Source: Campylobacter concisus
GTDB lineage: Bacteria; Campylobacterota; Campylobacteria; Campylobacterales; Campylobacteraceae
Reading direction: 5' to 3'
DNA: 64,000 nt
Assembly (NCBI RefSeq): GCF_003048675.2
Contig: NZ_CP060707.1
Span: forward strand, 744,001 to 808,000
A program made the position numbers and the translations under genes. Under the pieces are notes generated by a model that was not told where the DNA came from, did not search any database, and was given only the letters and a program-made list of their open reading frames with translations. Positions 16,430 to 26,332 of this stretch are shown here, piece by piece; the first letter of the stretch is position 1; each line of letters opens with the position of its first letter.

Positions 16430-18973
16430 CTAAAATAGCCCTTTTAAAAGCCCCTTTAAATTTTGCTTTTCGCCGTTTGTGCTCTCATCATCTTTGCCCA
16501 GCTTTTTATCTAAAAATCTACCTATCTCTTTTTTGACCTTATTTTCAAGATATTGCGATCTGACATCGTATTTTAGCTTGTCTGTCGTGCCTGAAATTTG
16601 CACGTTTAGGTCAGTCTTTTCGAGCCTACAAACAAGTGGTGCATTAAGCATTTTTGTCGCAGTATTGTAAGTGCCGCCTGTAACCTTTATATCGCTCTTT
16701 GGCGAGCTTAAATTTACGTTAAAGATGACGTTGTCGCCCTTTATATCGCCGTAAATTTTACCGTCTTTGTAGATCTCTTTTGTGATGTCCTTGCCAGTGA
16801 AGGTTTTTATGTTGTTTGTGAGATTTGTGCTGGCTAGGTGACCCTCTTTTAGCAAGATGTCAAATTTGCCGAGCTTTTGCTTCGTTTCGTAGTCAAATTT
16901 AGCATCGCCGTTGCCATCATAAAGATGCTCTAAACCCAAAGTCTGCGTTAGCCCCTTGACTTCGAAGTTTTTTAGCACCGCATCAAGCGTACCACCTTTG
17001 TAGTTTGCCTCTAGTTTACCCTTAAATAGATCATCTGAAGTGGCTTTTACGCTTAGATCATCCACTTTGCCATTTGCCGTTACGAGGGCTGCAAATTTAC
17101 CGTGAAGCTCGCGGCCAGCTAAAAATGCAAGCTTATTTAGCTCTGAAACCACCGCTTGAAGCTTTAGGTTTAGCGTGCTTTTGCCCGTGTCAAAGCTGCC
17201 ATCTATGCCCTTTATATCAGCTAGCGAGCTAAGAAAGTCGCCACTAAATTTTGCTACGTCGCCTTTATAGTCTAGGCTCAAATTTGAGCTAAATTTCTCA
17301 TTTTCAGGGAATTTTTTATCAAGCATTTTGCTAAGCGCTACGGCGTTAAATTTACCCTCATTTAAAGCGATCGTTGCAGCGATACTTGGGCTTTTACTAA
17401 AGATATTTTGCCCCTTTGCTTGGACATTTGCCTTGGCGTTTGCCAGTCTGTCGTTGCCGCTAAGTGCTAGTATCTCTCCAAGCTGCGCCTCTTTTAGGCT
17501 AAGATCAAGATTTTCATTTTTTATGGTGGCGTTTAGCTTGCCAGCAAAGGCATCGCCGCCTAAATTTAGCTCATCTATCTTGCTTGCTTTAACCTTCACA
17601 TCGCCCGCAAGCGCCATTTTTGAGCCCACCTCAAAGCCGCTAACCGCTTTAAATTTCTCAGGGTCGCTAATAAGCAGGGCAAATTTGCTAAAAATTTGGC
17701 TGTTTTTTAGGTCATAAACGCCCTTTATATCCTTTAGCTCGCCAAGGTCGCTAAGCACATTTGCGTCAAAATTTACAAGTTCATTTTTTGCGGTGGCACC
17801 GCCTTTTAGCTCAAATTTAGCCGCGTTTTTAAGTTTTGCAAGACCATTATTTATAAGGCCGTTTTTTATCTCAAATTTAGCCTCACCTGCAAGCTTTTTT
17901 AGCTCGTCAAAGCCGCTAAAATTTGCGTTTAAATTTATCTGCCCGTCTGCGTAGCTAGGCTGCAAGGCAAGCGCTAGAAGCTCTTTTAGTTTGATGCTAG
18001 TTGCATTTAGGGCTAAGTTTTTGCTATCAAAATTTGCATTTATCTTGCCGCCAAGGCCGTTTATCTCAGCTTTTAGGTTTTTAAGAGCATTTTCTTGCAT
18101 CGTAATTTCGCCGTTTGCATCCACTGCGCCACTTAGCTGCTCGCCCAAGAGCTTGCCAAAAAGGGCAAGATCAGGCACATTTAGCGAAAAGTCGCTCTTT
18201 AAATTTTTGCTAGCTAGATCATAGGTCGTCTCATTTGCCTTTAAAGTGGCTTCTGGTGCGATGATAATGGTTTTTGCACTCACTTTTTCATTTGCAAATT
18301 TAGCATTTACGCCGCCTTTAAAGCTTATATCTTTTGCCAAATTTAGTCCAAATTCGTTTTTAAGAATTTCTTTGTTTATCGCTGCATCGCTTGCTAAAAT
18401 TTGAGCGTTTATGATGGGCTCATTTTTCTCATCAACCCCTTGCATATTGCTCGTTAGATCAAGCTTGCCGCTAGCTAAATTTGGCTTTTGTGCAAGCGCT
18501 GAGATCTCAGAAAGCTCGATGTTTTTAGCGTCAAGATTTAGAGCTTTTGGCAGGTAGTCTTTTAAATTTGCGTTTAAATTTATGTTTGAGCCAAGCGCCG
18601 TACCAGTTGCCACTAGCTTAAAGTCGCTAAATTTACCAGCCACTTTTGCTTTAAGAGCTACATCTTTTTTTAACCCAAGCTCGCTAGCCTTTGCCTTGTC
18701 AGCGTCTATATCTATGTTTAAATTCATACTTTGAGCAAGCAACGAGAGATCGCCATTTGCCTTTAAATTTATGGCGTTCATCACGGTCGCTTCTAAATTT
18801 AGCGTGCTAAATCCTAGGCTAAAATCTTTAAATTTGAGTTCAACGCCACGACCGAGTGCCTCTTTTTCGATCTTGCCAGCGATAAATTTACTCCCAAATG
18901 GGCTAAATAAAAGGCCAAAGATGCAAGCCACTATGAGCACAAGCGCGCCAACTATGTAAGCTACTTTTTTCAT
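16430..18973 (-). CDS. Large AsmA/TamB-like periplasmic protein
   Basis: 847 residues: one N-terminal membrane anchor (about 5-24) and then a long series of beta-strand-rich repeats in which phrases like LNLDAKNIELSEISALAQKP and NLALNATSIKLKELLALALQ recur, as in AsmA-like and TamB-like bridge proteins that line a lipid-binding groove. The C-terminal part (about 690-800) with DILLKEGHLASTNLTNNIKT and DIKGDNVIFNVNLSSPKSDI matches the AsmA C-terminal region best. Likely role is phospholipid movement or outer-membrane assembly across the periplasm; this is family-level inference. It precedes the MFS gene without a gap. The last 25 residues are basic and hydrophilic. Confidence 0.7.
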   Translation of the reverse strand: MKKVAYIVGALVLIVACIFGLLFSPFGSKFIAGKIEKEALGRGVELKFKDFSLGFSTLNLEATVMNAINLKANGDLSLLAQSMNLNIDIDADKAKASELGLKKDVALKAKVAGKFSDFKLVATGTALGSNINLNANLKDYLPKALNLDAKNIELSEISALAQKPNLASGKLDLTSNMQGVDEKNEPIINAQILASDAAINKEILKNEFGLNLAKDISFKGGVNAKFANEKVSAKTIIIAPEATLKANETTYDLASKNLKSDFSLNVPDLALFGKLLGEQLSGAVDANGEITMQENALKNLKAEINGLGGKINANFDSKNLALNATSIKLKELLALALQPSYADGQINLNANFSGFDELKKLAGEAKFEIKNGLINNGLAKLKNAAKFELKGGATAKNELVNFDANVLSDLGELKDIKGVYDLKNSQIFSKFALLISDPEKFKAVSGFEVGSKMALAGDVKVKASKIDELNLGGDAFAGKLNATIKNENLDLSLKEAQLGEILALSGNDRLANAKANVQAKGQNIFSKSPSIAATIALNEGKFNAVALSKMLDKKFPENEKFSSNLSLDYKGDVAKFSGDFLSSLADIKGIDGSFDTGKSTLNLKLQAVVSELNKLAFLAGRELHGKFAALVTANGKVDDLSVKATSDDLFKGKLEANYKGGTLDAVLKNFEVKGLTQTLGLEHLYDGNGDAKFDYETKQKLGKFDILLKEGHLASTNLTNNIKTFTGKDITKEIYKDGKIYGDIKGDNVIFNVNLSSPKSDIKVTGGTYNTATKMLNAPLVCRLEKTDLNVQISGTTDKLKYDVRSQYLENKVKKEIGRFLDKKLGKDDESTNGEKQNLKGLLKGLF

Positions 18974-19055
18974 AAAATTCCTTTATATTAGTTTTATATA
19001 TCACGAAACTTTAGTCAAATGGACTAAAGGTTTTATTTAAATTTGCTATAAATTA

Positions 19056-19084
19056 TTGACTTTTTCAGAAAAAAATGCTAGGAT
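19056..19084 (+). promoter_or_regulatory. Sigma-70 promoter of groES-groEL
   Basis: TTGACT at 19056-19061 and TAGGAT at 19079-19084 are 17 bases apart, with TGC immediately before the -10 (extended form). The CIRCE element begins two bases downstream, so repressor binding would cover the start of transcription. Confidence 0.8.
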
Positions 19085-19085
19085 T

Positions 19086-19112
19086 TCATCACTCAAAAAT
19101 AAAGAGTGCTAA
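19086..19112 (+). promoter_or_regulatory. CIRCE operator (HrcA site) upstream of groES
   Basis: TCATCACTC at 19086-19094, nine bases (AAAAATAAA), then GAGTGCTAA at 19104-19112. The right arm is a perfect CIRCE half site and the left arm matches TTAGCACTC at 7 of 9 positions. HrcA is the established CIRCE repressor in Campylobacter and Helicobacter relatives. hrcA is not in this window. Expected effect: groESL induced by heat shock. Confidence 0.88.
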
Positions 19113-19141
19113 AAAAGACAATTAAACTAAAAGGATGAACA

Positions 19142-19402
19142 ATGAACTTTCAACCATTAGGCAAGCGTGTCCTAGTCGAACGCGTAGAAGAGACAAAGAC
19201 GACAGCTTCGGGCATAATTATACCTGATAACGCAAAAGAAAAACCTTTAAGCGGCGAGGTAAAAGCAGTTGGCGCTGAAGCTGAGGGCGTAAAAGTTGGT
19301 GAAAAAGTAGTATTTGCTAAATACGCTGGCACTGAGGTAAATTTAGATGATAAAACATATCTTGTTTTAAACATCGACGACGTTTTAGGTGTGATTAAAT
19401 AA
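19142..19402 (+). CDS. groS: Co-chaperonin GroES
   Basis: 86 residues, standard for short Gro[22 protein letters not shown] opens the fold, [17 protein letters not shown] forms the mobile loop that contacts GroEL, and [14 protein letters not shown] closes it. It caps the GroEL folding chamber. It starts behind AAAGGA and is 17 bases upstream of groEL; both genes are under the CIRCE-controlled promoter. Confidence 0.98.
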   Translation: MNFQPLGKRVLVERVEETKTTASGIIIPDNAKEKPLSGEVKAVGAEAEGVKVGEKVVFAKYAGTEVNLDDKTYLVLNIDDVLGVIK

Positions 19403-19407
19403 TTTAA

Positions 19408-21054
<1,647 letters not shown>

Positions 21055-21062
21055 CAGCCATT

Positions 21063-21089
21063 TTCGAGCTAGAGCTTTTCTAGCTCGAA
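21063..21089 (+). terminator. Rho-independent terminator after groEL
   Basis: TTCGAGCTAGA at 21063-21073 pairs perfectly with TCTAGCTCGAA at 21079-21089 around a five-base loop, followed by TTTAAATTTTT. It lies nine bases after the groEL stop codon. Confidence 0.85.
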
Positions 21090-21184
21090 TTTAAATTTTT
21101 AATCTCACTAAATTTATAAAATTATTTACTCCTTTTTAAATTTATTCTTGTATCATTTTTGCATTCTTTTAGGGAGAATTTACA

Positions 21185-22552
21185 ATGAAATATGATGAAA
21201 TTTTTAGAGAATACGACATCCGTGGTATTTATGAAAAAGACTTGACAGAAGATAGCGTCAAGGCTATAGGGCTCGCTTTAGGCAAGAAATTTAACGAATT
21301 TGGCGTGAAAACTTTAAGCGTTGGTTTTGACGCAAGGCTAAGTGCTAGCACGCTTTTTAGGTATCTGTTAAGTGGCCTAAACAAGGCTGGTGGTTTTAAA
21401 ATTTATAACATCGGCTTGTTACCAACTCCTGTTGGCTACTTTAGCGTTTATGCTGATTATTTTGATGCAAACATCATGATCACGGGCTCTCACAATCCAA
21501 AAGATTATAACGGCTTTAAGATTACTATCAAAAAGGATAGTTTTTTTGGCAAAGATCTGCAAATTTTAAAAGATAAGGTGAATGAGATAATCGCCTCTGG
21601 TGAGCAGATCGCAGACGATGAGAGCTGTGAGAAATTTAACATCTTAGAAAAATATGTCGAGTTTTTTGTAAAAGAATTTAGCGAACTTAAAAATTTCAAA
21701 AAGCCTTTTGTCATCGACTGCGCAAATGGCGCTGTTGGCGTGAGCTTGGTGCCTATCGTTAAAGCGCTTGGTCTAAATGCAAAAATTTTATATGAAGATC
21801 CAGACGGAAACTTCCCAAATCACCACCCAGACCCAAGCGAAAAAGAGAATTTAAAAGAGATATTTTCGCTCATCGAAAAGAAGGAATTTGACCTTGGATT
21901 TGGCTTTGACGGAGATGGCGACAGGATCGCAGTTATAACGCCAAAAAGAGATATAAAAGGCGATGAACTAGCATATCTTTATGCGCTAAATATGAAACAT
22001 CCAAAAGTGCTTGGCGAGGTAAAATGCTCACAAAATATGTATGATGAGATCGCAAAAATCGGCGAAGTCTTCATGGGTAAGACAGGACACAGCAATATAA
22101 AAAAGATGATGAAAGAGCTAAACGTAGATCTCGCGGCTGAAGTTAGTGGGCATATCTTCTTTAAAGAGCGCTATTTTGGCTTTGATGATGCGCTTTATGC
22201 GATGATGAGGGTGCTTGAGTTAGTTCATAAGGGCTTTGACCTTGACGGCGAGCTTGATAAGATGCCGCTTGTCTTTAGCACCGATGAGATCAAGATAAAG
22301 ACGACTGACGAGGCTAAATTTAAGATAGTTGCTAAGCTAAAAGAGTGCGTGAAAAACGAGAACTGCGACCTACCGAAGATAAAAAATATCATCGACATTG
22401 ATGGCATAAGAATTCAGTTTGAAAATGGCTGGGCACTGGTGCGTGCGTCAAATACAACGCCAGTTATCGTCACTAGATTTGAAGCAAAGAGCAAGGAATT
22501 TCTAGAAGAGATCGAGCAAAAAGTAACAAATTTGCTAAAGAGCTTAATGTAG
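21185..22552 (+). CDS. Phosphomannomutase/phosphoglucomutase
   Basis: 455 residues of the alpha-D-phosphohexomutase family, closest in pattern to bifunctional PMM/PGM (AlgC type). The phosphoserine loop is MITGSHNPKDYNGF, the metal loop is GFGFDGDGDRI, and the C-terminal phosphate-binding loop is RASNTTPVIVTRFEA. It interconverts hexose 1- and 6-phosphates, feeding lipooligosaccharide, glycan and possibly colanic-type sugar nucleotide synthesis. AGGGAG precedes the ATG. Single gene with its own terminator. Whether it prefers mannose or glucose cannot be read from sequence. Confidence 0.93.
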   Translation: MKYDEIFREYDIRGIYEKDLTEDSVKAIGLALGKKFNEFGVKTLSVGFDARLSASTLFRYLLSGLNKAGGFKIYNIGLLPTPVGYFSVYADYFDANIMITGSHNPKDYNGFKITIKKDSFFGKDLQILKDKVNEIIASGEQIADDESCEKFNILEKYVEFFVKEFSELKNFKKPFVIDCANGAVGVSLVPIVKALGLNAKILYEDPDGNFPNHHPDPSEKENLKEIFSLIEKKEFDLGFGFDGDGDRIAVITPKRDIKGDELAYLYALNMKHPKVLGEVKCSQNMYDEIAKIGEVFMGKTGHSNIKKMMKELNVDLAAEVSGHIFFKERYFGFDDALYAMMRVLELVHKGFDLDGELDKMPLVFSTDEIKIKTTDEAKFKIVAKLKECVKNENCDLPKIKNIIDIDGIRIQFENGWALVRASNTTPVIVTRFEAKSKEFLEEIEQKVTNLLKSLM

Positions 22553-22558
22553 CTAACA

Positions 22559-22596
22559 AAAAGCATTTTGGGTTAAATTTACTCCAAAATGCTTTT
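22559..22596 (+). terminator. Terminator after the phosphohexomutase gene
   Basis: AAAAGCATTTTGG at 22559-22571 pairs perfectly with CCAAAATGCTTTT at 22584-22596, a 13 bp stem with a 12-base loop. It starts seven bases after the stop codon. Confidence 0.85.
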
Positions 22597-22955
22597 CAAA
22601 ATTTTATTTAAATATTCAAAAACTAAGGTTTTCTCTCTCATTTGGCTTTCGCAGTTTTCTAAATTTATCAAATATATAGAATTTAAAATCAACAAATAGC
22701 CTATCGGTATCGGTGTTTTTCAAAAAGAGTTCATTACGCTATAAGCTTATTTTTCTCGTTTAGCGCTCAGGTATGCAAAGCTACTTCATCATAGATTTTA
22801 AAGCAGTTCCACTTACTGACAAAAAATTAGAAACATTATTATAAAACCCACCCAACAGCTTGCTGACAAGAATTGCAAAACCGCCGTCTGGATTTTAAAG
22901 TGATGTCGCTTGCCGTAAAACTTGCAAATATATTTGTTAAATTTAAAAAAGAGAG
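22597..22955. other. Intergenic region with possible gene remnants
   Basis: About 360 bases between two converging terminators. On the minus strand a short frame ending at 22781 reads VSKLLGGFYNNVSNFLSVSG followed by TALKSMMK, without a start codon, and a second one to its left reads ELFLKNTDTDRLFVDFKFYI. They look codon-like but are cut by stops and frame changes, so they may be remains of a decayed gene. I recognise no family. Confidence 0.35.
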
Positions 22956-22976
22956 ATGGCGTAAAGATTACGCCAT
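22956..22976 (-). terminator. Terminator of the amino acid ABC operon
   Basis: ATGGCGTAA at 22956-22964 and TTACGCCAT at 22968-22976 form a perfect nine-base stem with a three-base loop; read on the minus strand it is followed by CTCTCTTTTTT. It lies just after the cjaA-like stop codon. Confidence 0.85.
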
Positions 22977-22981
22977 TGAAT

Positions 22982-23839
22982 TTAGAGTTTGCCGCCTTCG
23001 ACGACTAAAGATTCAGGATTTACACTGTCACCATAGATTGGTTTTAGCGTTGCGTCATAGTCTTTGTGGAAGAAATTTTCTTTTCCAAGCTCGATGATCT
23101 CGTTGTTTAGCCACTCAAGCAAGGCTTTGTTGCCTTTTTTGACAGCTGGAGCTATCACATCCACATCGCCAAGCGCTTCAACGCCAACGACAAAGCCAGG
23201 AGTCTCTTTCGCCCAGGCAAAAAGTAGGGCGTTATCATGTGCTAGAGCTGCACCCCTTTTATCAACCAAAGCTGCGAAAGTTTCGGTGTTTTGATCATAC
23301 TTTAAAAGCTTGATATCAGGATAATTTTTTGTAAAAAATGCGTCTGCGGTTGTGCCTTTATTGACGATTAGTGTTTTATCTTTTAGCTCATCAACGCTCT
23401 TTATCACAGCGCCCTCAGGGCTAACGATGCCAAGTGAGACCTTCATATATGGAAGCGCAAAATCAACAACTTGCGCGCGCTCAGGCGTTTTTGTGAAATT
23501 TGCAAGCGTGATATCGACCTTGTCAGCTGTGAGCACTTCAACCCTGCCAGCAGCCTCCACTAGTTCAAATTTGACCTTACTCTCGTCGCCAAGCAAGTCT
23601 TTTGCGATGCGTTTTGCAAAGTAGATGTCATAGCCTTGGTTTTTGCCGTCTTTATCGACGTAGCCAAATGGCGGTTTGTCGCTGAAAACGCCTATCCTTA
23701 CATATCCACGCTCTTTGATCTTTGCGATAGCGTCAGTTTGATTTGAAGCGGCTGCTTTGTCCGCACCTTTGTCATCACCACAACCCGTTAGAAAGACGGT
23801 AGCGACTAATGCTAATAAGAAAAATTTAAATTTTCTCAC
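22982..23839 (-). CDS. cjaA: CjaA-type amino acid (cysteine) binding lipoprotein
   Basis: 285 residues. Signal peptide with lipobox LTGC (Cys20), then a family 3 solute-binding domain. From memory it is very close to C. jejuni CjaA, a cysteine-binding surface-exposed inner-membrane lipoprotein: RIGVFSDKPPFGYVDKDG, LANFTKTPERAQVVDF, NKGTTADAFFTKNYPDIKLL and KYDQNTETFAALVDKRG all have direct counterparts. It delivers the ligand to the two permeases encoded upstream. It is the last gene of the ABC operon, 90 bases after the ATPase, with a small hairpin in the gap and a strong terminator after it. Confidence 0.92.
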   Translation of the reverse strand: MRKFKFFLLALVATVFLTGCGDDKGADKAAASNQTDAIAKIKERGYVRIGVFSDKPPFGYVDKDGKNQGYDIYFAKRIAKDLLGDESKVKFELVEAAGRVEVLTADKVDITLANFTKTPERAQVVDFALPYMKVSLGIVSPEGAVIKSVDELKDKTLIVNKGTTADAFFTKNYPDIKLLKYDQNTETFAALVDKRGAALAHDNALLFAWAKETPGFVVGVEALGDVDVIAPAVKKGNKALLEWLNNEIIELGKENFFHKDYDATLKPIYGDSVNPESLVVEGGKL

Positions 23840-23868
23840 TCTTTCTCCTTTAGAAAATTTAGTAAATA

Positions 23869-23889
23869 AGAGCGGTTAAATCTCGCTCT
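23869..23889 (-). other. Small hairpin between ATPase and binding-protein genes
   Basis: AGAGCG at 23869-23874 and CGCTCT at 23884-23889 can form a six-base stem in the 90-base gap. It may stabilise or separate the abundant binding-protein message, as intercistronic hairpins often do in ABC operons. The stem is short, so this is tentative. Confidence 0.35.
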
Positions 23890-23929
23890 AAACGCATTTT
23901 GAAAACAGGCAAATTATCTCTTATTTTTT

Positions 23930-24667
23930 CTAAAACGAGAATAAATTTAGAAATTTCTTTGCTCGCTCGCTCTTTGGATTAGTAAAAAACTCCTCTGGCT
24001 CGCTGATCTCCACTATCGCTCCAGCGTCCATAAATACGATCTTGTTTGCAACTGCTCTTGCAAAGCTCATCTCGTGGGTGACTATTAGCATCGTCATGCC
24101 ATCTTTGGCTAAATTTAGTATCACATCAAGCACCTCTCTAACGATCTCTGGATCAAGCGCAGCCGTAACCTCGTCAAATAGCATGATCTCAGGGTTTAAA
24201 CAAAGGCTTCTTACTATCGCTATGCGCTGCTTTTGACCGCCACTTAGCTCCTTTGGATAGGCAAATTTCTTATCAAGTAGCCCAACCTTGCTAAGCCACA
24301 TATCAGCCGTCTTTTCAGCCTCGGCTCTATCTCTTTTTTGCACCTTTAAAGGCCCAAGAAGGACGTTATCGATGACGTTCATATGATCAAATAGCTCGTA
24401 GCTTTGAAAGACCATGCCGACCTTTTGGCGGATCCTTTGCCACTCTTTAAATTTAGCATCTATCACTTCGCCGTCTATGATGATCTCGCCGCTTGCTATG
24501 CTCTCAAGGCCGTTTATACATCTAAGAGTTGTGCTCTTGCCGCATCCCGATGGTCCAAGAAGCACGACCACTTCGCCACTTTTAACCTCTAAGTTTATAT
24601 CTTTTAAGGCGTGAAGCTCTCCATAAAATTTGTTTATTTTTTTAAGTTCCAAGATATTTTCGCTCAT
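23930..24667 (-). CDS. Polar amino acid ABC transporter ATPase (GlnQ type)
   Basis: 245 residues. Walker A GPSGCGKSTTLRCINGLE, Q-loop GMVFQSYELFDHM, signature LSGGQKQRIAI, Walker B EIMLFDEVTAALDPE and switch His in IVTHEMSFARAV are all intact. This is the GlnQ/HisP group that powers uptake of polar amino acids. It sits between the permease genes and the CjaA-type lipoprotein, so the most likely cargo is cysteine or cystine. Starts right after the permease stop. Confidence 0.95.
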   Translation of the reverse strand: MSENILELKKINKFYGELHALKDINLEVKSGEVVVLLGPSGCGKSTTLRCINGLESIASGEIIIDGEVIDAKFKEWQRIRQKVGMVFQSYELFDHMNVIDNVLLGPLKVQKRDRAEAEKTADMWLSKVGLLDKKFAYPKELSGGQKQRIAIVRSLCLNPEIMLFDEVTAALDPEIVREVLDVILNLAKDGMTMLIVTHEMSFARAVANKIVFMDAGAIVEISEPEEFFTNPKSERAKKFLNLFSF

Positions 24668-24668
24668 T

Positions 24669-25337
24669 TTAGCTCCATTTTTCTTCTAGTTTTTTCGATA
24701 GTTTTGAGACTGGATAGCAGATCGCAAAATATAAAAAGAATATGAGCGTGTATATCCAAAATGGCGCCATAGGATTTGTAAATACATTTCGCTCGATGAT
24801 CTGCTGGCCGACTTTGACCACCTCTACAACGCCGATTAGTACGACGATAGAGGTCGTTTTTATCATACGGCTTAGTAAATTTACAGCTCCAGGCACCAGC
24901 CTTCTAGTAGCAAGTGGGATGATGACATAAAAGTAAATTTGAAATTTGCTAAGTCCTAGCGAGGCGGCTGACTCAAACTGGTGCTTTGGTATCGAGGTGA
25001 TCGCCCCTCGCACGATATCCATCATCTCAAAAACGCCCCAAAGACTAAAGACGATGAGCGAGGCGGTAAATGCCGAGATATGCAGTCCAAAAGCCTTGCT
25101 AACGCCAAAGTAAAATAAAAATAGCCAGACGATCTGAGGCATGATACGAACGATCTCGAGGCAAATTTTTAAAATAAGATAGATAAATTTGTTTTTCATG
25201 CTCATCAAAACGCCAAGTATGAGGCCACTGATGACGGAGATGATGATAGAGATGAGCGAAATTTCAGTGCTTACTACAAGACCTTCAAGCAGTCTTAGTA
25301 AATTTTGCATGTCAAATAATATACTAACTCCTTGCAT
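24669..25337 (-). CDS. Amino acid ABC transporter permease (second subunit)
   Basis: 222 residues with about five membrane segments of the HisMQ/GlnP family. The EAA loop that docks on the ATPase is SAASLGLSKFQIYFYVIIPL (the EAA motif appears as SAASLGLS). It pairs with the permease encoded just upstream to form the transmembrane channel of the CjaA importer. The reading frame overlaps the end of the first permease by 14 bases; an ATG inside (MQNLLRLLEG, nine codons later) could be the real start. Confidence 0.92.
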   Translation of the reverse strand: MQGVSILFDMQNLLRLLEGLVVSTEISLISIIISVISGLILGVLMSMKNKFIYLILKICLEIVRIMPQIVWLFLFYFGVSKAFGLHISAFTASLIVFSLWGVFEMMDIVRGAITSIPKHQFESAASLGLSKFQIYFYVIIPLATRRLVPGAVNLLSRMIKTTSIVVLIGVVEVVKVGQQIIERNVFTNPMAPFWIYTLIFFLYFAICYPVSKLSKKLEEKWS

Positions 25338-25977
25338 TTCTCACCCTTTTTTCGACGTAGCTAAGCGCCAGCGAGACTGGCAAGATGATGACAAGATAGC
25401 TAATAACCAGCATAAAAAGCGCCTCATCTGTCTTGTAGTAAAGTCCGATGAGATCTTTTGCGACATAGACTAGATCAGCAAGTGCCACGATACTAACGAT
25501 GCTTGTCTCTTTTAGTAAAAATATGACGTTTGCGCTGATGCTTGGAAGTGCCACGCTAAAGGCTTGTGGCAAGATAACATATCTTAAGAGCTGATTTTTA
25601 CTAAGTGCGATGCTAAGTCCTGCTTCTATCTGCGACCTTCTCACCGCCTCAAAGCCAAGTCTAAAGCTCTCGCTCATGTAGCTGCCACCAAGAAAGCTAA
25701 GCCCCACGACCGCACAGGTAAAGCCACTCATCGACACCCCAAGCTTTGGCAAGCCGTAGTATAAAAAGAAGAGCTGGATAAGAAGTGGCGTGTTTCTTGA
25801 AAGCTCAACGTAGCAATCAACTAGTTTTGAGAGAAATTTTAGCTTGTAAAATTTCACAGCCATGCAAAAAATGCCTATCAAAATAGAAAAAACGATCCCC
25901 AAAAAGGCGATCTGGCAGGTGAGAATCCCAGCCTTTACAAAAAGGGGGTAAAATTTCTCAATAAACTCAAAATCCAT
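25324..25977 (-). CDS. Amino acid ABC transporter permease (first subunit)
   Basis: 217 residues, HisMQ/GlnP family: SRNTPLLIQLFFLYYGLPKL is the typical segment after helix 2 and IEAGLSIALSKNQLLRYVIL is the EAA loop. It forms a heterodimeric channel with the product of the overlapping next gene. It is the first gene of the minus-strand operon permease-permease-ATPase-lipoprotein. Its upstream region (25978-26086) is shared with the divergent small membrane protein gene. Confidence 0.92.
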   Translation of the reverse strand: MDFEFIEKFYPLFVKAGILTCQIAFLGIVFSILIGIFCMAVKFYKLKFLSKLVDCYVELSRNTPLLIQLFFLYYGLPKLGVSMSGFTCAVVGLSFLGGSYMSESFRLGFEAVRRSQIEAGLSIALSKNQLLRYVILPQAFSVALPSISANVIFLLKETSIVSIVALADLVYVAKDLIGLYYKTDEALFMLVISYLVIILPVSLALSYVEKRVRNARS

Positions 25978-26086
25978 AAACTTTAATCCAATCTGAAAAA
26001 TGGAGTTATTTTATCCCATAATAATAAATTTAAAACTAATTAGATATGATCACGCTTTAAATTTAAGCTTACAAAAAGGATAAAAT

Positions 26087-26332
26087 TTGATCGATCTTTT
26101 TCAGATCATCGGCTTTTTAGGGATGATTTGCATCGTGATGGGCTACTTTTTACTTCAGATCGGCCGCCTAAATAGCCGCGATCTAGCCTACCAGATAATA
26201 AATTTAGCAGGTGCGGTGCTGCTTATAATCTCGCTTTTTGTGCACTTTAACCTCGGCTCATTTTTGATAGAGGTCTTTTGGATAATCATTACGATTTATG
26301 GAATTTATAAAATTTACAAGGAGAGAGCGTGA
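26087..26332 (+). CDS. Small membrane protein, CBU_0592-like
   Basis: 81 residues with three membrane helices: LFQIIGFLGMICIVMGYFLL, QIINLAGAVLLIISLFVHF and FLIEVFWIIITIYGIYKIYK. The pattern fits the CBU_0592-like family of unknown function. The start is TTG at 26087, six bases after AAAAAGGA; no ATG gives the first helix. The TGA overlaps the GTG of the deiminase gene by four bases (GTGA), so it heads the agmatine operon. Role in that pathway is unknown. Confidence 0.8.
   Translation: MIDLFQIIGFLGMICIVMGYFLLQIGRLNSRDLAYQIINLAGAVLLIISLFVHFNLGSFLIEVFWIIITIYGIYKIYKERA

Noticed and set aside
22873..23097. Plus-strand frame opposite the cjaA end
   Set aside because: It runs through the operon terminator and is antisense to a confidently assigned gene.
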